Assembly (NCBI GenBank): GCA_964509335.1
Contig: CAZDXB010000002.1
Span: 62,001 to 126,000 of the forward strand
From: CAZDXB01 sp964509335
GTDB lineage: Bacteria > Bacteroidota > Ignavibacteria > Kapaibacteriales > UBA2268
DNA length: 64,000 nt
Direction: 5' to 3'
The notes under the pieces are model-generated. The model had not been told where the DNA came from and made no database searches. It was given only the letters and a program-made list of their open reading frames with translations. This document shows, in pieces, positions 15,309 to 23,268 of this stretch; position 1 is the stretch's first letter; every line of letters starts with the position of its first letter. The position numbers were made by a program, and so were the translations under genes.

Positions 15309-17381
15309 TTACTCCGTCTTTATAAGCTTACCGCTTTCAATCTTTCCGTTTATTTGGAGCCGATAGAAATAAACGCCGGGACTTAGAGAGCTAAGAGACA
15401 GTTTGATTTTTTCGTCTTGTCGATTGTTGATTGTCTTCTCTATAATTGCTTCGCCAACGAGATTAGTCAGCGTAATTTTTGTTACCAGCGTTAAAGGCGC
15501 TTCAATTATTAAATAATTGCTTGCGGGATTTGGATATATCTTTATTTTCAGCGTTCTTTGTTCCTCAACTGCGGTAGAGAAGTCGTAAGGTTCCGACATT
15601 TCCGACTCGCAACCGTTATTGCCGGTAACTTTGACCGAATATAAGCCGTCGGCTTCGGGAACGTAATATTTATTGTTCGCTCCCAGTATCTCTTCGCCGT
15701 TTTTATACCATTGATTACCCGTTTCGGCGCTGGAAAAGAGAGTGTCTCCCTCTCTGCTTATTACGGGCTTCGGCGGCGCCGGCAATACTTCCAAATCCTT
15801 TGTCGCGCTGTTCGAACAGCCGAACTCGTCGGTATATGAATAAGTTATAAGATGCGTTCCAATTCCGGCATCCGAGGGATAGAAGCGATTGTTTTCGACG
15901 CCCTCGCCGAAGTATTCGCCGCCTTGCGGCATACCACCCGTAAGCGGAAACGAGGAGTCGCTCTCGCATACGTCGCTGAAATCGCGCAACGTAACTTGCG
16001 GCGCTTCTCTGACGTTTACATCCTTTAATACGGAATCTTTGTAGCTGACGGAAAAATCCGTTACGACGTATTTAATTGAATATCCTCCAGCCGCCAGCCA
16101 GTTAACTTGAACCGTGAAATTATTGTCCGCCCCGATAATCTCGCCGCCCTCGGCTTTCCATTTTATCGCTATATCGGATATTTCTTCGGTCGAATATTCT
16201 ACGACGTCGCCTTGACAGACGGAAAAGTCGCCGGCAATTTCGCCGAGTTCGGGAGGAATGTAAACGTCTATTTCACGAGTAGCCGTATCGGCGCAGCCGG
16301 TATGTCTATTGGTTTGAATTAACGTAATAGTAGCATTCTCTACCTCTTGCCATTCAATTGCGGCGGAATCAAGAGTGGAATCGCCGAGTAGAGCGCCGCC
16401 CTCTACTCTCCAAAGATAATAGAGGCTGTCGGCGTAATCGGTATGATAGACATTTGTATCGCCCGACACTACCGAGTTCGGTCCCGTAATAATAGCGTTC
16501 GGTTTGGGAGTTATAACGACGGTTTTCGTATCGACGCCCACACAGCCAAACGCTCCGGTTTTTCTGAGTTCAATAGTTCCTTCGCCGGGAGAATTCCAAA
16601 GAACTTCGGCGTATGCTATGTCAGATTCAAGAATAACTCCGCCTTGGACATTCCAGTCCACTAACGAAGTCTCTCCGGGTTCCGCGAGATACTCAATGAT
16701 TTCGCCTTCGCATACATTGTAATCGCCGCTAGCTATAGTAGCTTCCGGCGGCGTTATTAAAGTTATCTCGACGTTTGCAGTATCCACGCATCCAGTAGAT
16801 TTATTTTTCTTAACTAACCGCAAAATTCCGGTACCCGTTCCCGTCCATCTGACGTTAACGTTTGGCATACTCGAGTCTGAAACTATCTCTCCGCCCTGAG
16901 CGCTCCAGTTGAACGTAAAAGTAATCGGTTCTCCGCTGTCGGAATATTCATATGTATCCCCGCTACAAGAGGAATCAGAGCCAATAATATTGAAGCTAGG
17001 GGCTTCGAAAATAGTTAAGTCTTCGCCGTTGTCGGAGCCCACTGTTTCAGGGTCGGACGCTACGACTCTCACGCGGTAGGCGAACCCTTCCGGCAAATCT
17101 TTCGGCAAAACCGACGTAATATCGCCGGAAATTACGCTTTCGACCGACCCGATATTGACAGGGTCTGAGAAATCGCCCAGAGCGTCCGAAAGTTGCGCCG
17201 TAAAAACGTTGCCTTCGTCGAACTCTCCGTTAGCCGTATAGGACGTTTGGAAAGTTTCGCCGGCGCAAAGCGGCGAAGCAATCGGAAGCGTCTCGACAGT
17301 TTGCGCTTTCGCTAGCGCGGCGCAAAAAAATATTATTAAGCCTAACAAGTAAAACAATATGAGCTTAGCGTATTTTTTCAT
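15309..17381 (-). CDS. T9SS-secreted protein with PKD-like repeats and a type A sorting domain
   Basis: 690 residues. The signal peptide ends at ALAKA-Q (~26-27). The body holds about five ~90-residue PKD/Ig-like modules, each with a G-D-x-x-VC or similar start, a W-x-x-x-GG-x-I/L strand (e.g. WSAQGGEIV, WNVQGGVIL, WRVEGGALL, WKAEGGEII) and a C-V/A-D-T turn. The last 80 residues (from ~611) are a T9SS type A sorting domain: IYPNPASNYLIIE, then SLSPGVYFYRLQ and a final KLIKTE. T9SS removes this tail and attaches the protein to the cell surface or releases it. The role is probably adhesion or display; no catalytic motif is seen. It is transcribed alone, towards the MITE-like region. Confidence 0.88.
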   Translation of the reverse strand: MKKYAKLILFYLLGLIIFFCAALAKAQTVETLPIASPLCAGETFQTSYTANGEFDEGNVFTAQLSDALGDFSDPVNIGSVESVISGDITSVLPKDLPEGFAYRVRVVASDPETVGSDNGEDLTIFEAPSFNIIGSDSSCSGDTYEYSDSGEPITFTFNWSAQGGEIVSDSSMPNVNVRWTGTGTGILRLVKKNKSTGCVDTANVEITLITPPEATIASGDYNVCEGEIIEYLAEPGETSLVDWNVQGGVILESDIAYAEVLWNSPGEGTIELRKTGAFGCVGVDTKTVVITPKPNAIITGPNSVVSGDTNVYHTDYADSLYYLWRVEGGALLGDSTLDSAAIEWQEVENATITLIQTNRHTGCADTATREIDVYIPPELGEIAGDFSVCQGDVVEYSTEEISDIAIKWKAEGGEIIGADNNFTVQVNWLAAGGYSIKYVVTDFSVSYKDSVLKDVNVREAPQVTLRDFSDVCESDSSFPLTGGMPQGGEYFGEGVENNRFYPSDAGIGTHLITYSYTDEFGCSNSATKDLEVLPAPPKPVISREGDTLFSSAETGNQWYKNGEEILGANNKYYVPEADGLYSVKVTGNNGCESEMSEPYDFSTAVEEQRTLKIKIYPNPASNYLIIEAPLTLVTKITLTNLVGEAIIEKTINNRQDEKIKLSLSSLSPGVYFYRLQINGKIESGKLIKTE

Positions 17382-17506
17382 AGTTTTTTAGCAAGTTTTT
17401 TTTCGCTTAAAGTTCATTTTAACGTAAATATAAAACCAATATTTAGGAAATTTACAAGGTTTTTTTTAATTTTATCAAGTTTGAAAACATAAAAACGGAA
17501 AGAATT

Positions 17507-18151
17507 ATGAAAAAGTTAATCATAGTAATAGTTAGCTTGATAGTATCGCTTCTGTTAAACTTTGCCGCTAGCGGCGCGAAGGATAAGGGCTTTATGCAAC
17601 AGGCTTTTGAATCGATGGAAGCCAACGAATACGAAACGGCGATAGTATTTTACGACAAAGCCGTGGAAGCTAAGCCCGACTACGCGCCCGCTTACTACGG
17701 TCGCGGGTTGGCGAAAGCTCATTCCGACGACATAAGCGGTTCGATAGAGGATTTGGAGAAAGCGACCGATTTAAAGTCCGACTATCATCAGGCTCACTAC
17801 GCTTTAGGTTTGAGCTATATACAAAACGGCGATTACGAAAAAGCCGTGAAATCTTTGTCGGAAGCCGTTTCCGTCGAGGAGAAAGCGGATTATTATTACG
17901 CCAGAGCCAACGCTTATAAATTAGCCGAGAATTACGACAAAGCCTTAGTGGATTATTCAAACGCTATAGAAACAGACCAATACTACGGTATAGCGTATTA
18001 CGGGCGCGGCGCTTTACATAAATTACAAGGTAGGGGCGACGCTTCGTTGCAGGATTTGGAAAAATATCTTGAAATGAGAGGCAATCAAGACGGTTTGGAA
18101 AAAGAAGTAAAAAGACTGATAAAGGAAATCAAAGAGGGAAGAGTGAATTAA
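17507..18151 (+). CDS. Exported TPR-repeat protein
   Basis: 214 residues. A signal peptide (~1-22; LIIVIVSLIVSLLLNFAASG) is followed by four to five tetratricopeptide repeats (residues ~27-190), each with the A-x-x-x-Y/R-G/A-x-A pattern (e.g. AYYGRGLAKA, AHYALGLSYI, YYYARANAYKL, AYYGRGALHK). TPRs are protein-binding solenoids; the partner is unknown. It is likely periplasmic. GGAAAGAA lies upstream of the ATG. It is divergent from the T9SS gene across a 125-base gap that must contain both promoters. Confidence 0.8.
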   Translation: MKKLIIVIVSLIVSLLLNFAASGAKDKGFMQQAFESMEANEYETAIVFYDKAVEAKPDYAPAYYGRGLAKAHSDDISGSIEDLEKATDLKSDYHQAHYALGLSYIQNGDYEKAVKSLSEAVSVEEKADYYYARANAYKLAENYDKALVDYSNAIETDQYYGIAYYGRGALHKLQGRGDASLQDLEKYLEMRGNQDGLEKEVKRLIKEIKEGRVN

Positions 18152-18259
18152 TTTCGTGAGTAGTTGTAGCTTGTAGTCAAGACGGACTTAGTTTTAAGAA
18201 TTTTTGAAATCTTGGTTTGCCAATATTCTATTGTAAATGTTATAAGTTAGAGAAGAATA

Positions 18260-19099
18260 ATGCAAGACTTCGGGGGGAAGTGGACCAAAAATAAGATTGA
18301 AATTTTGGAAAAGTACGCTGGCGCTTATCTTCAAATAATGAAGAAACATCCTTATTGGAAAAAAATTTATTTCGACGGTTTCGCCGGTTCGGGACTTATT
18401 AAAAGAAGCGGCGAATCCGGATATAAAGACGATACAATTGGAGCGGCAAGAAGAATAATTGAAATAGACAACCCAATCTCGTTCGACGAATATCGTTTTG
18501 TTGAAAAAGACAAACAGAATTTCAACAAGCTAAAAAAGAATCTGAGCGGATTTTCGAAAACAAAAAATGTCGAATGTTTAAACTCGGATTGTAATGAAGA
18601 ATTAAAAAGGCTAGCGGACGATTTAAAGCGGTCAAAATCAAAGTGCTTAGCTTATATAGACCCTTACGGGATGCAGTTAGAATGGGAAGCGATATCCAGA
18701 TTGAAAGAATTAAATAATATTGATATTTGGTTGTTAATCCCCACTGGTATGGGTGTTAATAGGCTATTAAAAAGAGACGGGAACATAAATGATAGATGGT
18801 TAGAAAGACTCGAAAAAACGTTTGGATTAACATATCAAGAAATTAAGAGGTATTTCTATGAAGAGAGAAAGGAAATAACCTTATTTGGCGAAGAAGATAT
18901 TAAAACTAAAAGAGAAAACGCTATAAGAAGAGCGGCGGATTTATATATAGAAAGATTGAAAAGTGTTTTTAAATTCGTTTCAAATCCATATATTCTAACA
19001 AATACAAAAGGATATATTATGTATCATTTCCTTATGGCTTCAAATTATGATAAGGCTGAAAAAATTGCGAACGATATTATCAAAAAATACAATAGATAA
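18260..19099 (+). CDS. tcmP: Three-Cys-motif partner protein TcmP
   Basis: 279 residues. It opens with GGKWTKNKIEILEKY and continues with YFDGFAGSG (37-45) and LAYIDPYGMQ, which are hallmarks of the TcmP family. The glycine motif and the DPYG pair also look like a SAM-type Rossmann enzyme with a DPPY-like site, so nucleic acid or base methyl transfer is conceivable but not shown. The family is defined by its association with a three-Cys protein, which indeed starts 3 bases after its stop. Function in the literature I know of is unassigned. The AT-richer codon use than in the housekeeping neighbours suggests transfer. Confidence 0.85.
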   Translation: MQDFGGKWTKNKIEILEKYAGAYLQIMKKHPYWKKIYFDGFAGSGLIKRSGESGYKDDTIGAARRIIEIDNPISFDEYRFVEKDKQNFNKLKKNLSGFSKTKNVECLNSDCNEELKRLADDLKRSKSKCLAYIDPYGMQLEWEAISRLKELNNIDIWLLIPTGMGVNRLLKRDGNINDRWLERLEKTFGLTYQEIKRYFYEERKEITLFGEEDIKTKRENAIRRAADLYIERLKSVFKFVSNPYILTNTKGYIMYHFLMASNYDKAEKIANDIIKKYNR

Positions 19100-19102
19100 G
19101 AA

Positions 19103-19822
19103 ATGGCTAAATCAAAAATAGAATGGACAGAAGTTACTTGGAATCCCTCAACGGGTTGCTCGAAAATATCTGAGGGGTGTAAGTATTGTTACGCCGAAAA
19201 AATGGCGTTAAGGTTAAAAGCGATGGGTTTGAAGAAATATTGGAACGGTTTCAAATTGACTTGTCATAATAAAGACTTGGACGCCCCTTACGCTTGGAAG
19301 AAACCGCGAATAGTATTTGTAAACTCTATGAGCGATTTGTTTCACGAAGATATGCCGCTAGAGTTTATTCAAAAAGTTTTTTCTGTAATGAATGATAATC
19401 CTCGCCACATATTCCAAGTCTTAACTAAAAGAGCTAACGTTTTAAGAGAGTATTCGCCTCTTTTAAAGTGGTCGGAAAATATCTGGATGGGAGTAACGGT
19501 TGAGAATAACAATTATACCGATAGAATAGACGAATTGAGAAAGATTTCAGCGGCTATAAAATTCGTTTCATTTGAACCGCTGTTGGGACCAATTGAAGAA
19601 CCGAATCTTCAAGGTATTGATTGGGTCATTGTAGGGGGAGAAAGCGGCCCTAAGTCTAGAACAATCAAAAAAGAATGGATTTGTCCCATAAAAGATTTAT
19701 GTGAAAGTCTTAAAATACCATTCTTTTTCAAGCAGTGGGGCGGTAAAAATAAAAAAGCAAACGGCAATACCTTATCTGGAAAAAAGTTTTTAGAAACGCC
19801 TCAAGTATCACTAGAACTATAA
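19103..19822 (+). CDS. DUF5131 / phage Gp37-Gp68-like three-Cys-motif protein
   Basis: 239 residues. The N-terminal KIEWTEVTWNPSTGC19-x6-C26-KY-C29 is the family's three-Cys motif and, like radical SAM CxxxCxxC sites, probably holds an Fe-S cluster, though spacing differs. Later motifs: VNSMSDLFHE, QVLTKR, WMGVTVE, SFEPLLG, GGESG and KQWGG are all typical of DUF5131. It forms a two-gene unit with tcmP (3-base gap). The reaction is unknown; radical chemistry on a nucleic acid or protein is a plausible inference. The pair ends at a strong terminator (19828-19862). Confidence 0.88.
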   Translation: MAKSKIEWTEVTWNPSTGCSKISEGCKYCYAEKMALRLKAMGLKKYWNGFKLTCHNKDLDAPYAWKKPRIVFVNSMSDLFHEDMPLEFIQKVFSVMNDNPRHIFQVLTKRANVLREYSPLLKWSENIWMGVTVENNNYTDRIDELRKISAAIKFVSFEPLLGPIEEPNLQGIDWVIVGGESGPKSRTIKKEWICPIKDLCESLKIPFFFKQWGGKNKKANGNTLSGKKFLETPQVSLEL

Positions 19823-19827
19823 ATAAT

Positions 19828-19862
19828 AACGCCGCCGAAAGAATCTTCCGGCGGCGTTTTTT
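19828..19862. terminator. Rho-independent terminator after the tcmP pair
   Basis: AACGCCGCCG (19828-19837) and CGGCGGCGTT (19849-19858) form a 10-bp GC-rich stem followed by TTTTT. The A-rich 5' flank could also let it terminate the minus-strand acyl-CoA dehydrogenase gene. Confidence 0.85.
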
Positions 19863-19865
19863 ATT

Positions 19866-21008
19866 TTACATCTTTCCGTTGCGTTTAAGTACGTCTCTTG
19901 CGATGATGCCTTTTTGGATTTCGTTGGTTCCTTCGAATATCTTATTAATTCTCCCGTCTCTATAGAATCTTTCGATGGGAAGTTCTTTTGAAAAGCCCAT
20001 TCCGCCGTGAATTTGCATAGCGGTATCCGCTATTCTTTGTAGCGATTCCGAAGCGACGTATTTAACAATTGCGGCTTGTCTTCCTAGCATAGAACCGTCG
20101 TCGTAATCTATCGCGGTTCGGTAAATAATCGATTCGGCATTATAAATTTCGGTAGCCATATCGGCTAACATATTTTGAACGGATTGGAAATGAGCGATAG
20201 GTTGGTCGAATTGCTTGCGGTTTTTGGCGTATTCTACGGAAATTTCGAGCAATTCCTTCATTCCTCCTAAACAAGCGGCTCCTAAACCGAGTCTGCCGGC
20301 GTCCAAAACTTTCATAGCGATTAAAAAGCCGCGTCCGTCCCTGCCGATTATATTTTCTCCCGGAACTCTAACGTTGTCGAAAGTAATAGTCGAGGTTTCG
20401 CTGCCTTTTATTCCCATTTTCTTTTCGGGCGCGCCGTGAGAAAACCCGGGCATATCCTTTTCCACTACGAAACCGGAAATTCCTTTTTTCGTTCGCGCGA
20501 AAACCGAAACGACGTCGGCGAACGGTCCGTTTGTAATCCACATTTTTTCGCCGTTCAAAATCCAATCGTCTCCGTCTTTTTCGGCTCGCGTTTGCAAATT
20601 AAAGGCGTCCGAGCCCGCTCCCTGTTCGGTTAAAGCGTAGGCGGCGTATTTTTCGCCCGAGTTGAGAATCGGAAGATATTTTTGCTTTAACTCTTCGCTG
20701 CCGCCGAGATATATCGCGTTTGCTCCAATGGAAACGTGAGCTCCTATAAAAGTGGCGGTTGAAAGACAAGCTCTCGATATTTCCTCTTGGATTATACAAT
20801 AGCCAACTTCTCCAAAACCGCTGCCTCCGTATTCTTCCGGATACGGCGCTCCGAGCAATCCTAATTCGCCAATCTTTTTCTTTATTTCTCCCGGTATCTT
20901 TTCTTCATCGTCGATTTTAGCCGCTACGGGTTTTAATTCATTATTGACGAAATCCCTTACCATATCTCGCAACATTTCTTGTTCTTCGGTAAAGCCGAAC
21001 TTGAACAT
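19866..21008 (-). CDS. Acyl-CoA dehydrogenase
   Basis: 380 residues, the usual length for short/medium-chain FAD-dependent acyl-CoA dehydrogenases. Signature 1 is AYALTEQGAGSDA (FAD and substrate contact), and signature 2 is QIHGGMGFS near 335. The catalytic base is Glu359 in IFEGTNEIQ, the position used by short- and medium-chain enzymes. It oxidises acyl-CoA to 2-enoyl-CoA, passing electrons to electron-transfer flavoprotein. The substrate chain length cannot be told from sequence; it could act in beta-oxidation or in branched-chain amino acid breakdown. It is transcribed alone between two terminators. Confidence 0.95.
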   Translation of the reverse strand: MFKFGFTEEQEMLRDMVRDFVNNELKPVAAKIDDEEKIPGEIKKKIGELGLLGAPYPEEYGGSGFGEVGYCIIQEEISRACLSTATFIGAHVSIGANAIYLGGSEELKQKYLPILNSGEKYAAYALTEQGAGSDAFNLQTRAEKDGDDWILNGEKMWITNGPFADVVSVFARTKKGISGFVVEKDMPGFSHGAPEKKMGIKGSETSTITFDNVRVPGENIIGRDGRGFLIAMKVLDAGRLGLGAACLGGMKELLEISVEYAKNRKQFDQPIAHFQSVQNMLADMATEIYNAESIIYRTAIDYDDGSMLGRQAAIVKYVASESLQRIADTAMQIHGGMGFSKELPIERFYRDGRINKIFEGTNEIQKGIIARDVLKRNGKM

Positions 21009-21137
21009 ACGTTATTCCTCGTATTTATTTTAAATTCAATTATCAAAAAAACAAAGTTATGGATTTTTTGTCTATTTTAAAATTTTTTAAAGCTAAGAGG
21101 CGCTCGGAATATCTAATCTATCTGTTTGCAAGTCAAT

Positions 21138-21167
21138 TAAAAAGCTCCGACGCTTTCGCGCCGGAGC
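21138..21167 (-). terminator. Terminator of the pqqD-like/pepD operon
   Basis: Read on the minus strand, GCTCCGGCGC, a GAAA tetraloop and GCGTCGGAGC form a 10-bp stem with one G-U pair, followed by TTTTTAAT. It lies ~50 bases past the pepD stop. Confidence 0.88.
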
Positions 21168-21215
21168 CAATATCATAACGTTTCAATTTTCAAACGCTTT
21201 TCTACTTGAAATAGA

Positions 21216-22673
21216 CTATTTCTTTGGAGTGTTTTTTATGATTTCCAAAAGAAGCTTCCAGCAGTTTTGCGTCGTTGAAATCGATATTTTTTCGTCGGGC
21301 GAATGAACGTCCAGCAACGTAGGGCCGAACGAAAGCATATCCATATCCGGGTATTTCTCGCCGATTAAGCCGTTTTCCAGACCGGCGTGAATTGCTTGGA
21401 TAATCGGTTCTTTATCAAAGAGTTCCTTGAATATTTCAACCGATTGATTAAGTATAGTTGAGTCCATATTCGGTTGCCAAGCGGGATATCCGCCTTCTTT
21501 CCAGACTTTAGCTCCGCCCAATTCCATCGACGTTCTGACGGTGTTCGCCATATCTACTTTTTCAGTCTCTAACGAGCTTCTTTGGCTGGTTAGTATGAAA
21601 ATTTCGTCGTCGCGAGTTTCCACAACGGCAAAGTTGGTCGAAGTCTGCACCAAACCTTTAATGTCGGGGCTCATTCTATAAACGCCGTGCGGCATCGCGT
21701 ACATTGAACTGACAAAATTAGTTTGCAATTCTTTAGTCATTACCTTATCAGGCAAATCGACCTTTTTAGCTTCCGCGGCGATTTTCTTTTCAATCGTTTT
21801 GTATTCGTTCTTGACTAGTTTGTCGAATTCTTCAACGAACGCTTTGAAATCGCCTTCCTGCGCTTCGGGGAGAGTAACGACGGCGAAAGCTTCTCTCGGA
21901 ATGGCGTTGTGGGCTTTTCCGCCGTTTACGCTCGAAACGCGAAGGTCGAATTTCTTTTGCGCTTCGTATAAGAATCTGTTGACGTATTTTAGCGCGTTAG
22001 CTCTTCCCGAGCTGATTACCAAACCTGAGTGTCCGCCGAGCATCCCTTTTACGCCGACTTCGTAAGCGATTGAACCGCCGGGAACCGAATCGGATTCGTA
22101 TTTGAAAGAACCGACTGTGTTAATGCCGCCCGCGCAACCGATTGTAAAGGTTCTGTCTTCTTCCGAATCCAAATTAATCAATATCTTGGATTTCAACAGC
22201 TTGTCGCTTAATTCCATCGCTCCGGTCAAACCGGTTTCTTCGTCGCGGGTGCAAAGTAATTCGATATCCGGATGAGGTATATCGCCAGTCATAATAACCA
22301 TCCCCATAGCCAAACCAACGCCGTTGTCCGCGCCGAGCGTAGTGCCTTTGGCTTTTACCCAATCGCCGTCGATATACGGCTGTATAGCGTCGTTTTCGAA
22401 GTCAAACTCTACGTCGCTGTTCTTCTCGCAGACCATATCCATATGCCCTTGAATGCAGATGGGAATTCTGTCTTCCATTCCTTCGGTCGCCGGCTTGCGT
22501 ATTACCATATTGCCGGCGTCGTCTTCCTCCACTTCGAAATTATGTTTCTTTGCCCATTGCCTAAAGTATTCAGCGACTTTGTCTTCGTTCTTCGAAGGTC
22601 GCGGATACTGGCAAATTTCCTCGAAATAATCCCAAACCATTTGCGGTTCGATTCCTTTTAGAGCTTGTGCCAT
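21216..22673 (-). CDS. pepD: Cytosol non-specific dipeptidase / aminoacyl-histidine dipeptidase
   Basis: 485 residues, the family's normal size. The M20 metallopeptidase zinc ligands and catalytic residues are visible: H77 (QGHMDM), D79, D116 (GADNGVG), E145-E146 (CTRDEETGLTGA) and D169 (INLDSEE). A lid/dimerisation domain fills ~205-400. It hydrolyses dipeptides such as Xaa-His in the cytoplasm using two zinc ions. It starts 4 bases after the PqqD-like gene, so the two are translated as an operon. Confidence 0.93.
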   Translation of the reverse strand: MAQALKGIEPQMVWDYFEEICQYPRPSKNEDKVAEYFRQWAKKHNFEVEEDDAGNMVIRKPATEGMEDRIPICIQGHMDMVCEKNSDVEFDFENDAIQPYIDGDWVKAKGTTLGADNGVGLAMGMVIMTGDIPHPDIELLCTRDEETGLTGAMELSDKLLKSKILINLDSEEDRTFTIGCAGGINTVGSFKYESDSVPGGSIAYEVGVKGMLGGHSGLVISSGRANALKYVNRFLYEAQKKFDLRVSSVNGGKAHNAIPREAFAVVTLPEAQEGDFKAFVEEFDKLVKNEYKTIEKKIAAEAKKVDLPDKVMTKELQTNFVSSMYAMPHGVYRMSPDIKGLVQTSTNFAVVETRDDEIFILTSQRSSLETEKVDMANTVRTSMELGGAKVWKEGGYPAWQPNMDSTILNQSVEIFKELFDKEPIIQAIHAGLENGLIGEKYPDMDMLSFGPTLLDVHSPDEKISISTTQNCWKLLLEIIKNTPKK

Positions 22674-22677
22674 TTTT

Positions 22678-23040
22678 TTAACCTTTCTTTAGTTCTTTAA
22701 AAGTAATAAAACCATTTCTATATAAGTTGTTTAAAAACTTGATAAGTCTATCCGTTACCGGACGAATTTCCTCGCCGAATTTTTCGTCTAGTTCCTCGGC
22801 AATTTCTTCAACTCTGCTCTCTCCGTCCATCAAGAGCCAAGTAGCGGCGCCTTTGTCGTCCAGATTTGCCCGTATGTGCGGGTTTTTCAGATATTTACTG
22901 AAATATTTTCTCGCGAATTTGTTGTTGAATTTCGGCACGAGAACGTCCACCAACCCGTCGTCTTTGACCTTGTAATCGTGCAGTCTGATAGGCGTCAGCT
23001 TTAAGTAATTCAAGTCTTTCTTCTTTTTCCCGCCGAACAT
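22678..23040 (-). CDS. PqqD-family protein
   Basis: 120 residues. The middle contains the PqqD-type winged-helix pattern (LDDKGAATWLLMDGESRVEEI, split here as LDDKGAATWLLMDG and SRVEEIAEEL), where an Asn/Asp-x-x-G/A-x-x-I/L-W followed by DG is typical. PqqD-like proteins bind precursor peptides and present them to radical-SAM or other modification enzymes. No such enzyme or precursor peptide is in view; the downstream partner is pepD, a dipeptidase. A Lys-rich N-end (GGKKKKD) precedes the domain. It may have a role unrelated to peptide modification. Confidence 0.75.
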   Translation of the reverse strand: MFGGKKKKDLNYLKLTPIRLHDYKVKDDGLVDVLVPKFNNKFARKYFSKYLKNPHIRANLDDKGAATWLLMDGESRVEEIAEELDEKFGEEIRPVTDRLIKFLNNLYRNGFITFKELKKG

Positions 23041-23268
23041 ATTTAACTCTTTATTCTATTTTATGCTTTCATTAAAACTTGCAATTTATCAAAAAAAAAG
23101 CTCTTATTGAAATATCGTTGAAAATTTAGGAGAATTGGCAAATCTTCGCTACTACGGCTGATTTTATCTTGTTTCAAATAGAGCTCCGACCGACGTTCAA
23201 TTCAAAAACAATTACAAAACGGTTTTCTTTAATATATCGGCTCGCTCGTATTAAATTAAAGTCCAAAA

